From Typhlomys cinereus (Eukaryota > Chordata > Mammalia > Rodentia > Platacanthomyidae), in the NCBI GenBank assembly GCA_023101885.1, contig JALPQD010000053.1, positions 4,900,447 through 4,964,446 of the forward strand: a DNA stretch of 64,000 nucleotides, read 5' to 3'. The notes under the pieces are model-generated. The model was not told the origin of the DNA and ran no database searches. It worked only from the letters and a program-made list of their open reading frames with translations. This document shows, one piece after another, positions 60,625 through 64,000 of this stretch. Positions within the stretch are counted from its first letter, which is position 1; each line of letters opens with the position of its first letter. Made by a program: the position numbers and the translations under genes.

Positions 60625-60849
60625 CTGTCATACATCGTAAGCAGGGCCATGCATAGAAAGTAAAAAGAGAAAGAACAGTAAATGATTGATGAACAGCCCC
60701 CCCCACCACCCCAATTTCCCCATTAAAGTCATAGGAAGCCTTGGATCTACAGCATGTCAGGCAGAGGAAGGGCCAGTGCATGGCAGGCCCTGGGGCTGAC
60801 AGTGGTGACGGCCAAGGGTGAGGACAGGAGAGGCAGAGAAGTCTGTTAC
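60625..60849 (-). other. Short 225-nt PTPRM intron, open in frame
   Basis: This intron separates the 75-nt exon from the 27-nt microexon. Its length is a multiple of three, and the PTPRM reading frame runs from the 75-nt exon through it into DPFVPTAIL with no stop codon. Retention would add 75 residues, including a Cys- and hydrophobic-rich part (YAWPCLRCMT just before the microexon). It carries GTAACA and GACAG ends and TGCATG at 60648-60653. Confidence 0.8.
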
Positions 60850-60924
60850 CTGGGTAGTAGGAATTGGGCACCGATGTACTCAGAGTGTTTGTCTGCATGG
60901 TAAAAGACGATGGTGAAGACACAG
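60850..60924 (-). CDS. PTPRM: PTPRM exon (75 nt): juxtamembrane VSSPSSF segment
   Basis: The exon starts with CT, completing a split codon, encodes 24 residues (VSSPSSFTMQTNTL then STSVPNSYYP) and ends with a single G. The acceptor is CTTTTCTTCACAG and the donor GTAACA. This Ser/Thr-rich stretch lies between the membrane helix and the wedge of PTPRM; the human counterpart reads FTMKTN where this one reads FTMQTN (memory). Splicing straight to the 188-nt exon gives YYP-DETHTMASD, the short isoform. Splicing through the two microexons gives YYP-DPFVPTAILVPIN-DETHT. The preceding exon, which should end in the codon start for the S/A before VSS, was not found between here and 64000. Confidence 0.96.
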
Positions 60925-60964
60925 CTGTGAAGAAAAGAAAGGCTGGTCAGAAGCAGCAGACACA

Positions 60965-60990
60965 CAGGTGTGACTCACAGGTGTGACTCA
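60965..60990. repeat. 13-bp tandem duplication with two AP-1-like sites
   Basis: CAGGTGTGACTCA twice in tandem, each with TGACTCA, 41-66 nt upstream of the 75-nt exon acceptor. Confidence 0.9.
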
Positions 60991-61556
60991 GAGTGGACGT
61001 GTTCTGAGACCATGGTGGCCACGCCGAGCGGCACGACACCTTTCATCCAAAAAAACCCTGGGATTTGCTGACCTCTACCCAGCAAAAGGTGCCATTCCCA
61101 GCTGCTTCCTTTTTACTGTCCTTTTTACAGAGACAACACCGTCTTATCAACTGAAGACTGATACCCCATAAGTGAAAACCCACAACTCCAAACCTGCACC
61201 CATCATCTCAAACTGAGAAATTGAACACTCTCCTGTTCAACTTTAGGCTTTGGTTTGCACGCCCCTGTACGGCACTGAGCTCACATTCATAGCTCAACTT
61301 TATCCATGACTCTTGAAGAGTAATGGGAATGGCAGTGTTTTTGTGCCCCCCCCCAGCTTGGCAATGCAGAGCACTTCTTACACGCTTATGAAAATTAAAC
61401 TCCACGCGTGCTGTATTGAAAGTGAAAGCTGTCTCCATACTGCTCTTTTCATCTTCAAATACTGAAAAATGCTTCTGATTTCTTTGACTCTTTTCTCTGA
61501 AGCAATCGACATCACCATACCTTGCCACCCCTTCTATGGCTAAGAGAGAAAGTCAG

Positions 61557-61760
61557 GGCCCATGAGATGGCTCAGTGGGTACCTGCTTGCCAACCTGGAA
61601 TTTTATGTCTGGAATTTGAGAGGAGGAAAGAGAGAAGCAAATTCCGAAAGTTGTCCCCTGAGTTGTCCCACCATGTGCTGTGGCACATGCGTCCCACCCT
61701 CCATGGGAGGCTGAGTCTTCACAGGGATGCAAACACACAACTATGTCATTGCATCTGTGG
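61557..61760 (+). mobile_element. B3-type SINE
   Basis: 'gggcccatgagatggctcag' 'tgggtacctgcttgcc' head, 'gaggaggaaagagagaagca', 'gttgtcccctgagttgtccc' and 'catgtgctgtggcacatgcg' body. Confidence 0.75.
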
Positions 61761-62682
61761 GAAGCACTTATGGATCCCTGTGTTACTGCATGGTATAACT
61801 ATTAGGATGGAATTTTGATAGTTTAGCTATGGGGAACAGTCTCTGTAGGTAAGAATCTTTGTAGGTAAGAAGGATCACATTTATGATGCATGAATCTGTT
61901 CAACTGCCAGGAAGACAGAACAATTGACGAGGGTAAGAAGGAGAGAAATTGTGTATAAACTGTGCAAGGACAAGGAACAGACATTTTTCTGTGGTTGGTA
62001 AAAATGTTCAAGGCGAATACAAGATAGCTACGTTTATTTCCATCTTTGTGTTAAAATAGCTTAAAATGTTTACCTTTTAGTATACAAATTGAACCCATTC
62101 CCACTAACCTTTTTACAATGTAATAATTAAAAGGTGAAACTCATATTTGCTTAGGTGGATGGGTTACTCCCACCCTCATAAGTGTCTTTCTGTTGATTTT
62201 TAAGTTTGCCAGTAGTTTTCCTCACTGTCTCATTTTTTTACCAATGACTCATCTCATTGTTTCTAGCACTTTTCTGAGAGATCTCACAAATATGCACAAA
62301 TACAACTGGGGTGGGGCTGCAGACCAGTGGTCTGGTAAACATTCTTGGGAGGATTCCTCTTGTATTTTTCCTGTGGGCTTTACTAAGGAGAGTGTCACAG
62401 AATGCTAAAGACTGACAAATTCTCTGCACATGGGCAGTTGTGCATTTTCATGAATGTGGACTTCAAACAAAGGGACTACAGGGTTAGGGTTCCAGAGCTG
62501 ACATCCTTCTGGGTTCAAACTTCAAATATGTTGCAACTATTAATATAGTTTCTGGTTCTTGGAGAGGGCCATTCCAAGAATTAAATCCATGAGGAACTAC
62601 ATCATGATATAAGGGTCTGGAAGCTTAATGGAATAAGTATTATGGAAACTGAGAATATATATCTATATGGCTTGCTTCTCCT

Positions 62683-62905
62683 TCTCTCCTTTCCCCTCTC
62701 CTCCCTGCCTCCTTCCTTCCTCTTTACTTCCTTTCCTTTCTACTTCCTTTCTTCTTTCCTTTCCTTTCCTTTCCTTTCCTTTCCTTTCCTTTCCTTTCCT
62801 TTCCTTTCCTTTCCTTTCCTTTCCTTTTTCCTTTCCTTTCCTCTTTTTCCTTTCCCCTTTTCTCTTCCCTTCCCTTCCTTTTTCCTTTCCTTATCCCTTT
62901 CATCC
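62683..62905. repeat. Long pyrimidine tract with (TTTCC)n core
   Basis: Almost pure C/T for about 220 bp on the plus strand. The core is about 18 TTTCC units (62742-62828). The transcript strand is purine-rich. Confidence 0.95.
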
Positions 62906-64000
62906 ATCATCCATATTCTCTTTCCTCCTCTTTTGTCCCCAAGGATTAGCACATGCTAGATTCCCAGCCCTTACGCTGTTTCTTATATTCTAATGCTCAA
63001 GCAATAGTAACTACTATTAAAATCTTAACTGTAGACACTCAAAGGGTTTCTTCAGTCTAGTCCAAAGCACATTCAGGGCAAGGTACTTTGATTTGACAGT
63101 TTAATATTTTACAAATGTATTTTTAAGTGAAAAAATATGATGTTTGCTGCAGAAAAGCAGAGACAATCCAATGAAACACATTAAGGGGTTGAGCGATGTT
63201 GAGAAACCACAGATTCTCTCTACATCTTCCACTGAAATGGCACGGATGGCAGAGCCTGCTGGCCAAGTACTAAAATGGGGCAGAGCAACAGAGCAGCGCT
63301 TGCTGCAGTCTATTTGGTCTGGTGTGTGTTGCAATAAACTGTGCGAAGAAAGGGTGGGGCGAAGACCCTATAAATCGTGGTAATGTAAGAGTCCATGATG
63401 CCTTGCTGAGGGCTGGACCCTACAGTGCTCCTGGGCAGCCACTGTGCATCCAGCAGGTCGTGACCTGAGCAGCGTGGTTGGCAGCTCAGCAGCCTGTGGC
63501 CACTGAACTTGATCATGTGACCAGCACTCGCTGACCATGCAGCTCCCAGCCCCTCTCCTGACCTCATGTCTGTGCTTCTCATGGTCTCAAGGCGACCAGG
63601 CTTTCTGTGCATTGTGTGTGCTCCTAGTAGTGCTGTGCATTGGTTCCAACCACTTGCTGATCAAATCTTCATGACGCAAATGGGGTCACCTATAGCTTGC
63701 GTGCTGCATGTGTGGATTTCACATAGTAGAAAGAAAACTTGCAGCCTTGAACTTGGAGAGTGACCTACAAAATCAGGTCCAACACAGGCCCTACCCCTGA
63801 CCCTGCAGAGGGACAAAGCAAGTGCCCCTCCAGCACATGATGTCACTCTCCCTTCATCATTCTAAAGCACGGCTCCTGAAATGTGCCGGTACCTGGATCA
63901 CAGGTGTGGCACATGCAGACACTGGTTGTGTTTGCTTAACTCACCTGCGTGAAGCTTAAGACTTGTGATTTTGAGGCACGCTTTAATTAATTAATTGCCA

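Larger units (their letters stand above)
60925..64000 (-). other. PTPRM intron upstream of the 75-nt exon (partial)
   Basis: Unique sequence with one B3-like SINE, one long pyrimidine tract and a 13-bp tandem duplication next to the acceptor. No upstream exon was recognised. 63000-64000 shows no repeat. Confidence 0.7.

Noticed and set aside
60598..60660. The 27-nt microexon as part of a longer terminal exon
   Set aside because: A consensus GTGAG donor follows directly, and the phase fits splicing to the 12-nt or 188-nt exon.
7204..60924. Assignment to paralogues PTPRK, PTPRT or PTPRU
   Set aside because: DENRMKNRYG, MASDTSSLVQ, KCAEG and DPFVPTAILVPIN are mu-type; remembered kappa and rho sequences differ at these sites.
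62642..62993. Ser/Phe/Leu-rich and Lys/Glu-rich frames
   Set aside because: Translations of the TTTCC pyrimidine tract.

Overview
This is mammalian nuclear DNA, and the repeat content says rodent: B3/B2-superfamily, B4 (ID+B1) and ID-like SINEs, MaLR and ERVL elements, and rodent-style L1 3' ends with G-rich tracts. The species cannot be fixed by reading. The youngest SINE family here (three copies with intact target-site duplications) is a T+ type tRNA-derived SINE of B2/DIP style and does not look like the standard mouse or rat B2, so a rodent other than Mus or Rattus is likely.

One real gene crosses the whole window on the minus strand: PTPRM, the receptor-type protein tyrosine phosphatase mu. 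Five coding pieces are visible, listed in transcript order, which is high to low coordinate. They are a 75-nt juxtamembrane exon (60850-60924), a 27-nt microexon (60598-60624), a 12-nt microexon (55934-55945), a 188-nt exon carrying the juxtamembrane 'wedge' (55040-55227), and an 88-nt exon opening catalytic domain D1 (7204-7291). All junctions are GT-AG and all phases agree. The 27- and 12-nt exons are both phase 1 and 3n, so skipping either or both keeps the frame. Together they encode DPFVPTAILVPIN, which matches my memory of the 13-residue insertion that separates the two known human PTPRM isoforms. The extracellular domains, membrane segment and the rest of D1/D2 lie outside the window.

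The rest is intron. The intron between the 188- and 88-nt exons is about 47.7 kb and holds most of the repeats: a MaLR provirus with two LTRs and an L1 nested in it (40023-43605), an ERVL pol/integrase remnant (20816-22640), old L1 fragments, B3/B4/ID SINEs, MIRs, microsatellites, and one CpG-rich patch (25780-26060). The first 7.2 kb and the last 3 kb are flanking introns.

The most interesting biology is the microexon pair and its likely splicing control: TGCATG (RBFOX-type) motifs lie 24 nt upstream and about 84 nt downstream of the 27-nt exon, and about 104 nt downstream of the 12-nt exon. The 225-nt intron between the 75- and 27-nt exons is also 3n and stop-free in the PTPRM frame, so its retention would insert 75 residues in frame. 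Separately, an old L1 carries a perfect 22-bp hairpin (51683-51730) that looks like a template-switch mutation. I found no novel multi-gene system.
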